Source: an uncultured Agathobacter sp. (GTDB lineage Bacteria > Bacillota > Clostridia > Lachnospirales > Lachnospiraceae). From it: a stretch of 64,000 bases of DNA. The translations under genes were made by a program, and so were the position numbers. The notes beneath the pieces are model-generated. The model was not told the origin of the DNA, did not search any database, and worked only from the letters and a program-made list of their open reading frames with translations. The stretch spans positions 1-64,000 of the forward strand of contig CAKRDT010000007.1 of assembly GCA_934316545.1 (NCBI GenBank), read 5' to 3'. Positions 1 through 11,423 of this stretch are shown piece after piece. Each line of letters opens with the position of its first letter. Positions within the stretch are counted from its first letter, which is position 1.

Positions 1-75
1 ACTAGTGTCAGCGTAGAAGCCCGCCACCGGGTCAGCCCAGCCGGAGCACGCCGCCACAGGAGTTTCGCAATCGCT
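1..75. repeat. Probable end of a diverged copy of the 55-kb palindromic element
   Basis: The first 75 bases are much richer in G and C than the gene that follows. They begin with actagtgtc, the same nine bases that precede the GC-rich right arm of the palindrome at 54935-55311. The next stretch can be aligned with that arm: both contain gcca, then c(c)gggt, then agcc-g-ag-type blocks. Each then ends 10-25 bases later in an AT-rich tail with caat and cgc. The similarity is imperfect and was judged by eye. Only one end is in the window, so the rest of the element is inferred. Confidence 0.4.
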
Positions 76-106
76 TAGTGTATAGTTAGGGAAAAGGAGA
101 AAAAAT

Positions 107-1336
107 ATGGGAATTATTAAGGCAGCAGCAGATCTGGTAAAGGGGAATCTGAGTGATCAGTGGCTTGAGGTCTATGAACCGGAAAACATGGGTGATCAGA
201 CGGTGTTTACAAGAGGCGTGCAGATCCGCCGCGGACAAAATACCAAGGGCACGGACAATACGGTATCCAACGGTTCCGTGGTTCATGTGTACGACAATCA
301 GTTTATGATTCTTGTGGATGGCGGTAAAATTGTTGATTATACGGCAGAGCCGGGGTATTACACCGTCAACAATTCGGCGCTTCCTTCTATGCTGAACGGT
401 CAGTTTGGAGATTCACTGTCTGAGGCGTTTAAGCGTTTCAAGTATGGCGGACAGACACCGACGAAGCAAAAGGTGTATTTTATTAATCTGCAGGAAATTA
501 AAGGAATCAAATTCGGCACCAGGCAGCCGGTTAATTATTTTGACTCGTTCTATAATGCGGAATTGTTCCTGAGAGCTCATGGCACATATTCCGTTAAGAT
601 TACGAATCCGTTGCTGTTTTATGCGGAGGCGGTTCCGAAGAATACAGACCATGTGGAAATTGATGAGATCAATGAGCAGTATCTGTCGGAGTTCTTAGAA
701 GCTTTGCAATCGGCAATCAACCAGATGTCTGCAGACGGAATCCGCATTTCCTTTGTGTCAAGTAAGGCGAGAGAGCTTGGACAGTATATGGCAAACATTC
801 TGGATGAAGAATGGAACCAGATGCGTGGAATGGAAGTTCAGGCAGTGGGAATCAGCATTTCTTATAATGAAGATTCACAGAAGCTGATCAATCTCAGAAA
901 TGAGGGAGCGATGCTTTCGGATCCGACGATCCGCGAGGGATATGTACAGGCTGCTGCTGCCAGAGGACTTGAGGCAGCGGGAAGCAACGCCAATGGCGCC
1001 ATGGCCGGATTCATAGGCATGGGGATGGCAGGAAACATCGGCGGATCCATCGTAGGAAATGCATCTTCTGTCAATCTGGCACAGATGCAGATGAATCAGC
1101 AGGCGAACAGTAATCAGATGAATATGGGAATGGGACAGATGAACGGAACACAGGCAAATCCTGCAGCGGGAAATGCGCAGCAGGCGGCCGGCTGGACCTG
1201 CTCGTGCGGACAGGTAAATTCCGGCAAGTTCTGTAGTAATTGTGGAAAACCGGCACCATCCACGGATTGGACCTGCTCATGCGGACAGACAAATTCCGGT
1301 AATTTCTGTAGCAATTGCGGAAAGCCCAGAGCATAA
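107..1336 (+). CDS. SPFH-domain (YdjI-like) protein with two C-terminal zinc ribbons
   Basis: 409 residues. The N-terminal 300 or so residues resemble the SPFH/virion-core (YdjI-type) family: an SPFH-like beta domain, the region FINLQEIKGIKFGTRQPV, and a helical stretch ending in alanine-rich sequence. A Gly/Met/Asn/Gln-rich linker follows (about 290-360). Two nearly identical zinc ribbons close the protein at about 363-383 and 388-407, each with a CSCGQ...FCSNCGKP pattern. Start supported by AAGGAGA seven bases upstream. Members of this family are thought to scaffold membrane-associated complexes in stress responses; the exact role is unknown. It stands alone and is followed by a hairpin terminator. 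Confidence 0.8.
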   Translation: MGIIKAAADLVKGNLSDQWLEVYEPENMGDQTVFTRGVQIRRGQNTKGTDNTVSNGSVVHVYDNQFMILVDGGKIVDYTAEPGYYTVNNSALPSMLNGQFGDSLSEAFKRFKYGGQTPTKQKVYFINLQEIKGIKFGTRQPVNYFDSFYNAELFLRAHGTYSVKITNPLLFYAEAVPKNTDHVEIDEINEQYLSEFLEALQSAINQMSADGIRISFVSSKARELGQYMANILDEEWNQMRGMEVQAVGISISYNEDSQKLINLRNEGAMLSDPTIREGYVQAAAARGLEAAGSNANGAMAGFIGMGMAGNIGGSIVGNASSVNLAQMQMNQQANSNQMNMGMGQMNGTQANPAAGNAQQAAGWTCSCGQVNSGKFCSNCGKPAPSTDWTCSCGQTNSGNFCSNCGKPRA

Positions 1337-1344
1337 TAAGGAGA

Positions 1345-1382
1345 GCCCCTGCTGCATGTTTTGACATGCGTCAGGGGCAAAT
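1345..1382 (+). terminator. Hairpin terminator after the SPFH gene
   Basis: gcccctg (1345-1351) pairs with caggggc (1372-1378). The stem continues through tgcatg/catgcg apart from one mismatch. The run of T that normally follows is replaced by AT-rich sequence, so termination may be incomplete. Confidence 0.55.
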
Positions 1383-1406
1383 TACGATAAAAGAATAGCG
1401 CAGGTC

Positions 1407-1435
1407 TTGCGTTCTATGCTTTACTATGTTAAAAT
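1407..1435 (+). promoter_or_regulatory. Possible sigma-A promoter for the ACT protein-hom pair
   Basis: ttgcgt (1407-1412) and taaaat (1430-1435) are separated by 17 bases, about 55 bases before the start codon. The match to TTGACA/TATAAT is moderate. Confidence 0.4.
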
Positions 1436-1490
1436 CTTTCGAGTGAGCACAAGTGTCGGTCATAGAAAGACAATACAGAGGAGGTAAGGG

Positions 1491-1934
1491 ATGTCAGAGA
1501 AAACATCTTTCTTCGTCTTAAAAGAAAAAGCTGTGCCGGAGGTACTGCTCAAGGTTGTGGAGGCAAAGCGCCTGCTGGACTCGGGAAAACTGACATCGGT
1601 TCAGGATGCTACTGAGGCAGTGGGAATCAGCAGAAGCTCTTTCTACAAATACAAAGATGATATATTTCCATTTCATGAGAATGAGAAGGGAAAGACGGTT
1701 ACAATGGTGATTCAACTGGATGACGAACCGGGGATATTGTCTCTCGTTCTTAAGACCATCGCAGATTTTCATGCGAATGTTCTTACGATTCATCAGAGCA
1801 TTCCCGTTAACGGAATCGCTTCGTTGTCGCTGAGTATTGATGTCTTCCCGGCTACGGGTGATCTGGAAATCATGAAGAACAGTATTGAATCTGTGCAAGG
1901 CATTCATTACGCAAAAATTTTAGCCAGGGAGTGA
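1491..1934 (+). CDS. ACT domain-containing regulator (PheB-like, UPF0735)
   Basis: 147 residues. The N-terminal half contains a short helix-turn-helix-like segment (VQDATEAVGISRSSFYKYKD, about 38-57). The C-terminal half is an ACT domain beginning VTMVIQLDDEPGILS, the fold that binds amino acids allosterically. This arrangement matches the UPF0735/PheB family, often found next to homoserine dehydrogenase in Firmicutes. A GAGG ribosome-binding site precedes the ATG. It lies 4 bases from hom, so the two are almost certainly co-transcribed. The likely role is amino-acid-responsive control of the threonine/methionine branch; this is inferred from context. Confidence 0.85.
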   Translation: MSEKTSFFVLKEKAVPEVLLKVVEAKRLLDSGKLTSVQDATEAVGISRSSFYKYKDDIFPFHENEKGKTVTMVIQLDDEPGILSLVLKTIADFHANVLTIHQSIPVNGIASLSLSIDVFPATGDLEIMKNSIESVQGIHYAKILARE

Positions 1935-1938
1935 AAAG

Positions 1939-5400
<3,462 letters not shown>

Positions 5401-5430
5401 CTGTCGGGTTATAGGGGAGGAGAAGCGATT

Positions 5431-5838
5431 ATGAACGTTATGAACTGCAGAAGCTGCGGCCGGTTATTTAATGTGTTGGGCAATGAAAAATTATGTCCGG
5501 ATTGCCGCAAGAAACTTGAAGATAAATTTCAGGAAGTGAAAAAATATCTGGAGGAGAATCCACATTCTTCTATGGAGACGGTTTCGCGTGAATTAGAGGT
5601 GTCGGTCAAACAGATTAAGCAGTGGGTGCGTGAGGAAAGACTGGTTTTGTCGGATGCGTCGGAGGCCGGAATTACGTGTGAAAATTGCGGCAAGATGATC
5701 CGCACAGGCAAGTACTGCGAAGAATGCAAGACGAAACTGGCAATCACATTGCGCAGTGCCTATACACCGGAATTTGCTCCGGATGGAAATAAAAAAGCAG
5801 AGAGGGATCGTGAGCGGATGAGATTCTTAAAAAGCTAG
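5431..5838 (+). CDS. YvyF-like zinc-ribbon protein of flagellar regions
   Basis: 135 residues with two CxxC pairs near the N-terminus (CRSCG and CPDC) and another set at CENCG...YCEEC in the C-terminal half. Between them lies a helix-turn-helix-like stretch, VSRELEVSVKQIKQWVREE. This layout matches the family annotated as flagellar operon protein YvyF (TIGR03826), which follows comFC and precedes flgM in Bacillus. No flagellar genes follow here. GGAGG precedes the first ATG by 11 bases; a second in-frame ATG is 9 bases further on. The function is not established. A strong terminator follows. Confidence 0.75.
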   Translation: MNVMNCRSCGRLFNVLGNEKLCPDCRKKLEDKFQEVKKYLEENPHSSMETVSRELEVSVKQIKQWVREERLVLSDASEAGITCENCGKMIRTGKYCEECKTKLAITLRSAYTPEFAPDGNKKAERDRERMRFLKS

Positions 5839-5846
5839 TTGTTTTG

Positions 5847-5880
5847 GCCTTGGAACATATAGATGTCCAGGGCTTTTTTT
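5847..5880 (+). terminator. Rho-independent terminator after the yvyF-like gene
   Basis: gccttgga (5847-5854) pairs with tccagggc (5866-5873), with one G-T pair, and is followed directly by seven T residues. Confidence 0.85.
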
Positions 5881-5908
5881 CTGAAACGGGCTGAATTGAA
5901 TTCGTTCT

Positions 5909-5936
5909 TTGAAATCACAGGCAGATGTGGTATAAT
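5909..5936 (+). promoter_or_regulatory. Sigma-A promoter for the 5983 gene and the cda operon
   Basis: ttgaaa (5909-5914) and tataat (5931-5936) are separated by 16 bases. A TGn extension sits directly before the -10 box. It lies just after a terminator, so it probably starts a transcript running through the c-di-AMP genes. Confidence 0.75.
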
Positions 5937-5982
5937 ACAAAAATAATGTGTAATTGTGTCCAATTATAAGCAGGAGGACGAA

Positions 5983-6387
5983 ATGATCAACGAGGAACGG
6001 GTCAGGGAACTTTATCAGATGGCTGTGTACGACGAACACGAGGATAAAAAGTGCCATCCGATGGGAGAATATTATATATGGGATTATGTTGGAAAGGAAC
6101 TGATCAAAAGCTTCTTTTCAGGAACAATCGTTTTTTGTCTTATGATTGCCTTGTGGGTGGCCGGTGATATGACGGCTGCAATCACTTTCGTGAATTCAAC
6201 GGATCTGATGAATCTTATCATCCGGTTTATTTTGATCTATGTGGGATTTATGGCAATCTATCTTCTGATGACGGTTTTTATTTACAGTATCCGGTATGCT
6301 CAGGGAAGAAAAGAACTTCATAAATATGTGGGGCATTTGAAGAAGGTTCGCAAAATGTATCGGAGAGAAGACAAATTGAAAGCATAG
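5983..6387 (+). CDS. Small membrane protein of unknown function
   Basis: 134 residues. The N-terminal 45 are hydrophilic (ERVRELYQMAVYDEHEDKK). Two hydrophobic segments follow at about 45-65 and 80-105, then a basic C-terminal tail. The start at 5983 is chosen because AGGAGG lies seven bases upstream; an earlier in-frame ATG at 5956 has no site. I do not recognise the family. It is the first gene after a strong promoter and is 10 bases before another membrane protein gene, in the stretch leading to cdaA, so a link with envelope or c-di-AMP biology is possible but unproven. Confidence 0.75.
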   Translation: MINEERVRELYQMAVYDEHEDKKCHPMGEYYIWDYVGKELIKSFFSGTIVFCLMIALWVAGDMTAAITFVNSTDLMNLIIRFILIYVGFMAIYLLMTVFIYSIRYAQGRKELHKYVGHLKKVRKMYRREDKLKA

Positions 6388-6397
6388 GGGAGGCTTT

Positions 6398-7453
6398 ATG
6401 ACAGGTTTATTGGAGATTAAGGATCGTCTGATCCGTTTTTACAGCAAGTATGAGACATACTTGTTTCCGGTTATCAAATTTATCGTTGCGTTTATACTTT
6501 TTACGACCATCAATATGAATATCGGATTCATGGAGAAAATCAGCCGGTTCCCGGTTGCACTCATCCTTGCACTGGTGTGTGCGGTTCTGCCGGTAAATGC
6601 GATGATCTGGCTGGCGGCACTTGTTGTTTTGACAGATATGTATGCCTTATCTTTGGAAGTCGCGGTAACGACGCTTTTGCTTTTTGCAGTACTGTTTTTC
6701 CTGTATTTCCGATTTGCGCCGAAGGATGGTTTGGTAGCGGTTCTGACTCCGGTGTGTTTTAAATGGAACATTCCGTATGTGATGCCGATCGGGTGTTCTC
6801 TTTTGCGGGATGCCTATTCCGCAGTTGCGGTTATTTGCGGTACCGTCATCTACTATTTTTTGGATGGAATTCATCAGAATTCAGGAACGCTTAAGAATGT
6901 TGCCGCAGACGCAGGCACAGGAGCAGCGGATTCTTCCAAGTTTGATATCTCGGTAGGACAGCTTTTGAGCAACAAAGAGATGTATCTTGTGATTGCCATC
7001 TTTACGCTGGCAGCAATTGTTGTGTACATTGTCCGCAGACTGGAAGTGGATCATGCATGGACGCTTGCAATCATATCCGGATCATTGATTGAAATTGTTG
7101 GTTTATTTGTCGGATATCTTGTGCTGAATGTGTCGGGTAAGACATTAGGATTACTTGTTGGCAATATACTTTCACTGTTGATCGGTTTTGTAATCCAGTT
7201 TTTGTTTATGAATCTCGATTATGCAAGAACCGAACGGGTTCAGTTTGAGGATGATGATTATTACTATTATGTAAAGGCGGTTCCGAAAAAAATGGTTGCG
7301 GTCAAGGAAGTAACTGTAAAACATTTCGGCAATACGGCAAGTATGGGAAAAAGAATCGATCGCTCGAAGCAGACGCTTACGCCGGAAGAGGAGGAGACGT
7401 CACGCAAGGTGATTGCGAAAGAACTCGATATCGATGAGGATTTGTTGAAGTAG
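6398..7453 (+). CDS. Polytopic membrane protein of unknown function
   Basis: 351 residues with about eight or nine hydrophobic segments in the first 275. The first group covers roughly residues 20-165. A short hydrophilic loop rich in Ala/Gly/Asp follows, then a second group at about 195-275. The C-terminal 75 residues are cytoplasmic and charged, with a YYYYVKAVPKK stretch. The gene lies 10 bases after the small membrane protein and 37 before cdaA. Similar unnamed membrane proteins often precede cdaA in Lachnospiraceae, as far as I recall. I cannot assign a transport or enzymatic function. Confidence 0.75.
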   Translation: MTGLLEIKDRLIRFYSKYETYLFPVIKFIVAFILFTTINMNIGFMEKISRFPVALILALVCAVLPVNAMIWLAALVVLTDMYALSLEVAVTTLLLFAVLFFLYFRFAPKDGLVAVLTPVCFKWNIPYVMPIGCSLLRDAYSAVAVICGTVIYYFLDGIHQNSGTLKNVAADAGTGAADSSKFDISVGQLLSNKEMYLVIAIFTLAAIVVYIVRRLEVDHAWTLAIISGSLIEIVGLFVGYLVLNVSGKTLGLLVGNILSLLIGFVIQFLFMNLDYARTERVQFEDDDYYYYVKAVPKKMVAVKEVTVKHFGNTASMGKRIDRSKQTLTPEEEETSRKVIAKELDIDEDLLK

Positions 7454-7490
7454 TAACGGATTGTGATTGTTGGATCAGGAAGGAGGAAAT

Positions 7491-8372
7491 ATGCAGAATT
7501 ATACGGGCACGATTACGGATTTATATGAGCGAACGATTGGCGCATTGGATTTTCCGGATATCTCAATGTCACCGGTTGATGTGGTTGAGATTCTGATCAT
7601 TTCTTTCCTGTTCTATTATGTTTTGCTTTGGATCAAGAATACGCGTGCGTGGAATTTGTTTAAAGGAATCATGATTATCCTGATTTTTATTCTGATTGCG
7701 CTGATCTTTCATATGAACACGATTTTGTGGCTGGCGGAAAATCTGCTCAGCGTAGGTCTTCTTGCACTGGTCATTATTTTCCAGCCGGAATTGCGCAAGG
7801 CACTCGAAAATCTTGGTGGAAAGAATCTTTTCGGTCGATGGTTTAATCTCGGCAAAGGCGAAAATGACAGATTCTCCGACCGCACGATCGAGGAACTGAT
7901 TAAAGCAAGTTATGCAATGGGAAAAGTACGCACGGGTGCTCTGATTGTTGTGGAGGATGAAATTCTTTTGAATGAATATGTGCGTACCGGAATTGATGTG
8001 GATGCAATCATAAGCAGCCAGCTTTTGATCAATATTTTTGAAAAGAATACGCCGCTTCATGATGGTGCGGTCATTGTACGCGGAGATCGTGTTGTGTCTG
8101 CGACCTGTTATCTTCCGCTTTCCGACAGTCTTGCGCTGAGCAAGGACCTGGGAACAAGACATCGTGCAGCAGTGGGCATCAGCGAAGTGAGCGATTCGCT
8201 AACAATTGTTGTATCGGAGGAAACCGGTAAGGTTTCTATTGCATTGCGCGGACAGATCTATCACGGTGTGGAGGCGGATTTCCTTCGGGAAAAGCTGCGT
8301 TATCTGCAGAACCACAGTCGTGAGGTTACAGGTCTTGAACTCATCAGAAGGAGGTTGAAGAATGGTAAATAA
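7491..8372 (+). CDS. cdaA: Diadenylate cyclase CdaA (c-di-AMP synthase)
   Basis: Condenses two ATP into the second messenger c-di-AMP, which controls potassium and osmolyte transport and wall integrity. The 293-residue protein has three N-terminal membrane helices (about 30-95) and then a DAC domain with the catalytic signatures DGAVIV and GTRHRAA. The start at 7491 is favoured by GGAGG seven bases upstream; an ATG at 7467 has a weaker context. It overlaps cdaR by 11 bases, the usual coupling of synthase and regulator. The cdaA-cdaR-glmM order is conserved across Firmicutes, where GlmM can bind and inhibit CdaA. Confidence 0.96.
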   Translation: MQNYTGTITDLYERTIGALDFPDISMSPVDVVEILIISFLFYYVLLWIKNTRAWNLFKGIMIILIFILIALIFHMNTILWLAENLLSVGLLALVIIFQPELRKALENLGGKNLFGRWFNLGKGENDRFSDRTIEELIKASYAMGKVRTGALIVVEDEILLNEYVRTGIDVDAIISSQLLINIFEKNTPLHDGAVIVRGDRVVSATCYLPLSDSLALSKDLGTRHRAAVGISEVSDSLTIVVSEETGKVSIALRGQIYHGVEADFLREKLRYLQNHSREVTGLELIRRRLKNGK

Positions 8373-9711
8373 AATTCTCAAAACCCTGGTGAACAATATC
8401 GGTTATAAAATTCTTGCAGTCGTTTTTGCATTTATTCTGTGGCTGGTCGTATATAATATAGATGACCCGAATAAGACGGTCCGTTTTACAACGAATGTAA
8501 CGGTCGAGAATGAATCTGCTATCACAGATATGAACAAATGCTATGAAGTATTGAATGGAACCAATACGATTACGTTTTCGGTTACGGCAAAGCGCAGCGT
8601 GATCAATAAGCTTGAGGATACGGATTTTACGGCAACGGCAGACATGAACCGGATGATCATGGATGCAGATAATAAGACGGCGAAGGTTCCGGTTGAAGTT
8701 ACAAGCCGCCGTTCGAATTCATCGCTTAAGTACAATGGAAAAAATCAGTATCTGGAGATTTCGCTGGATGATCTTGTCAGCAGAAGATTTATGATCACTG
8801 CGGATACAACGGGGCAGGTTGCGGATGGCTATGCACTGGGAGAAGTGACGGTGACCAATCCGAACGTGCTGAATGTGACGGGACCGGCGAAGGTTGTTGA
8901 TCAGATTGCCAGTGTCGTTGCAACGATTGACGTGGAAGGCATGTCAATGAATCTATCCGATAATGTTCTTCCGGTATTCTATGATGCTGATGGAAATGAC
9001 ATTGATACAACCCGGCTGAAATACAATAATACGACGGTTACAATTTCTGCAAAAATATTGCGCGTGAAAGAAATTCCGCTGGTGTTCTCCACAACAGGAA
9101 CACCATCCGGAGACTATCGCGTCGTTGAAATTACCAGTGATCCGGAGAATATCCAGATTAAGGGATCGGCAGCGGTCTTAAATCCGATTATGTCCCTGGC
9201 TGTCCCGGCAGAAGTCCTTAATGTGAGTGGCGCCAGAGATGATCTTACAACCACCATCGACATCACGGAATATCTTCCGGACGGTGTCGAGTTAGTAGAT
9301 GCTACAGAAGCAACGGTAACGGTTAAGGTTCGAATAGAGGCATACCAGTCGAAAATTTTTACGATTTCAACGAACAATATCACTGTAAACGGACTCGACG
9401 ATGCATATGATATTCAGTTCAAGCAGGATACTGCTTCGGTAACGGTGAGTGGACTTCAGAATGATCTCAACAGGCTGAGTGCAGGGAATCTTGCAGCTTC
9501 CGTTGACGTATCAGGAATGGAAGAAGGGCTGCATCAGGTAAATCTTGAAATTGAATTGGATGAAAGCAGTTATGCAGTGCGCACGGTCTCTGTTGAGGTG
9601 GAAATCACGAAGAAATCTTCCGGTGGAAACGATGATTCGAATTCGGACAATTCGGAGGATGATTCGTCAAATCCGGATGATTCGACATCCGATGATAATA
9701 GTAATCCGTAA
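8362..9711 (+). CDS. cdaR: CdaR (YbbR-domain regulator of CdaA)
   Basis: 449 residues. One N-terminal membrane anchor (about residues 10-32) is followed by four YbbR-like beta domains outside the membrane. The domains recur at spacings near 85-95 residues and carry repeated ISLDDL, VTGPAKVVDQI and IQIKGSAAVL-like strands. The last 35 residues are a low-complexity Ser/Asp/Asn tail. In Bacillus and Listeria the homologue contacts CdaA and modulates c-di-AMP synthesis. The start codon lies inside the end of cdaA, which supports coupled translation. Confidence 0.93.
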   Translation: MVNKILKTLVNNIGYKILAVVFAFILWLVVYNIDDPNKTVRFTTNVTVENESAITDMNKCYEVLNGTNTITFSVTAKRSVINKLEDTDFTATADMNRMIMDADNKTAKVPVEVTSRRSNSSLKYNGKNQYLEISLDDLVSRRFMITADTTGQVADGYALGEVTVTNPNVLNVTGPAKVVDQIASVVATIDVEGMSMNLSDNVLPVFYDADGNDIDTTRLKYNNTTVTISAKILRVKEIPLVFSTTGTPSGDYRVVEITSDPENIQIKGSAAVLNPIMSLAVPAEVLNVSGARDDLTTTIDITEYLPDGVELVDATEATVTVKVRIEAYQSKIFTISTNNITVNGLDDAYDIQFKQDTASVTVSGLQNDLNRLSAGNLAASVDVSGMEEGLHQVNLEIELDESSYAVRTVSVEVEITKKSSGGNDDSNSDNSEDDSSNPDDSTSDDNSNP

Positions 9712-9762
9712 TGGATTTGCAGTGCATACAAAAATAAGAGGATGACAAGGAGCAAGTGAGAT

Positions 9763-11112
9763 ATGGCTAGAATGTTTGGTACAGATGGTGTCAGAGGCAT
9801 CGCAGGAACAGAACTTACAATTGAGTTGGCGATGAAGCTTGGTCAGGCGGGGGCTTATGTGCTCACGAAGGAGCAGTCGCATCAGCCGACGATTATCGTG
9901 GGATGTGACACACGTATTTCGGGAGGCATGTTAGCGAGTGCCCTGATGGCAGGAATCTGTTCCGTTGGAGCAAATGCAATCTATGTAGGTGTTGCGCCTA
10001 CACCGGCGATTGCGTATCTGACACGGAAGCACAAGGTGGATGCCGGAGTCGTGATTTCCGCATCACACAATCCGATGGAATTTAACGGAATCAAATTCTT
10101 TAACGGAGATGGTTACAAGTTATCTGATAAACTGGAGGATGAGATTGAGGCATTGATCCGCAATGATATGGAGGATGTCGTATTCCCGATCGGACCGGGA
10201 ATCGGTAAGGTGGAGTACCGGCTTGATATTGTGGATGAGTATATCCGCTATCAGGAAAAGACGGTTCCGGTAGATCTGTCTAAGTTAAAGATTGTTGTGG
10301 ATTGTGCGGAGGGCGCAAGTTCCTATACTTCGGTTAAGACACTTACGGATCTTGGCGCAAATCTGATTGCAATACATACGTCTCCGGACGGAACCAATAT
10401 TAATTCGAACTGTGGATCGACACATATGGATGAGTTATGCGCCCGCGTCGTATCGGAGAAAGCGGATGTGGGTATCGCTTTTGATGGTGATGCGGATCGT
10501 ATGCTGGCCGTGGACGAGAATGGAAAACTGGTTGATGGTGATGTGGTCATGGCCATCTGTGGAAATTATCTGAAGAAAAAGGGCAGACTTGCAAAAGACA
10601 CGATCGTTGTTACCGTTATGTCCAATCTTGGATTCTCGATTATGGGAAAGAAGAATGGTATTCATGTTGAAAAGACGAAGGTCGGAGATCGTTATGTACT
10701 TGAAAATATGTTGGAAAACGGTTATAATCTCGGCGGAGAACAGTCGGGACACGTTATTTTCCTTGATGATAACACGACCGGTGACGGACTCCTTACGGCA
10801 CTTCATCTGTTGCAGGTTATGGTTGATACCGGAAAGAAGCTTTCGGATCTGGCAACGGTGATGGAAGTATTACCACAGGCGCTGGTCAATGCAAAGGTTC
10901 CGAACCACAAGAAAGAAAGCTATATGGAATACAGCGAGATTGCAGATGCAATCAAAGAACTGGAAGATAAATTTGCCGGAGAGGGAAGAGTGCTGATCCG
11001 CCCATCCGGTACGGAGCCGCTCGTTCGAGTGATGATCGAGGGCAAGGATCAGGCAGTCATTGATGAGGAGGCAAGAAAGCTTGCGGATCTCATTATGAAA
11101 GTGATGATTTAG
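9763..11112 (+). CDS. glmM: Phosphoglucosamine mutase
   Basis: Converts glucosamine-6-phosphate to glucosamine-1-phosphate on the way to UDP-GlcNAc. The 449-residue protein has all family landmarks: FGTDGVRG at the N-terminus, the phosphoserine loop [11 protein letters not shown] near residue 100, the metal-binding DGDADR, the sugar-binding GGEQSGH and the phosphate-binding [12 protein letters not shown]. It sits third in the cdaA-cdaR-glmM set, 51 bases after cdaR. The glmS gene for the preceding step is at 36.1 kb. Confidence 0.98.
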   Translation: MARMFGTDGVRGIAGTELTIELAMKLGQAGAYVLTKEQSHQPTIIVGCDTRISGGMLASALMAGICSVGANAIYVGVAPTPAIAYLTRKHKVDAGVVISASHNPMEFNGIKFFNGDGYKLSDKLEDEIEALIRNDMEDVVFPIGPGIGKVEYRLDIVDEYIRYQEKTVPVDLSKLKIVVDCAEGASSYTSVKTLTDLGANLIAIHTSPDGTNINSNCGSTHMDELCARVVSEKADVGIAFDGDADRMLAVDENGKLVDGDVVMAICGNYLKKKGRLAKDTIVVTVMSNLGFSIMGKKNGIHVEKTKVGDRYVLENMLENGYNLGGEQSGHVIFLDDNTTGDGLLTALHLLQVMVDTGKKLSDLATVMEVLPQALVNAKVPNHKKESYMEYSEIADAIKELEDKFAGEGRVLIRPSGTEPLVRVMIEGKDQAVIDEEARKLADLIMKVMI

Positions 11113-11124
11113 GAGGGATTTATT

Positions 11125-11388
11125 GTGCTGTCACAGGCAATCAAGATCATGAATCCGACAGGACTTCATCTGCGTCCTGCCGGAAACCTCTGCAAAGAGG
11201 CGATGAGGTTTAAAAGTAAAATTACATTTGAGTACAGGGGCAATACTGCCAATGCCAAGAGCGTTTTGAGTGTGTTGGGAGCCTGCATTAAGTTCGGAGA
11301 TGAGATTACCCTGATCTGTGAGGGGGAGGATGAGCGGGAAGCGTTACAATCACTGATCGCATATATTGAGAGTGGATTGGGAGAGTAA
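11125..11388 (+). CDS. HPr family phosphocarrier protein
   Basis: 87 residues starting at GTG with AGGAGGG eight bases upstream. The active-site histidine motif TGLHLRPA places His at residue 15. The segment NAKSVLSVLG places Ser at residue 46, the position phosphorylated by HPr kinase in Firmicutes. Both regulatory residues are therefore kept, unlike Bacillus Crh, which lacks the histidine. The gene is 12 bases from glmM and far from any ptsI in this window, so it may be a second HPr devoted to regulation of the amino-sugar/c-di-AMP operon, or the main PTS carrier. The sequence does not decide between these. Confidence 0.88.
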   Translation: MLSQAIKIMNPTGLHLRPAGNLCKEAMRFKSKITFEYRGNTANAKSVLSVLGACIKFGDEITLICEGEDEREALQSLIAYIESGLGE

Positions 11389-11423
11389 GCGCAAATTATG
11401 CACTGCGAGGAAGATAAAACAAT

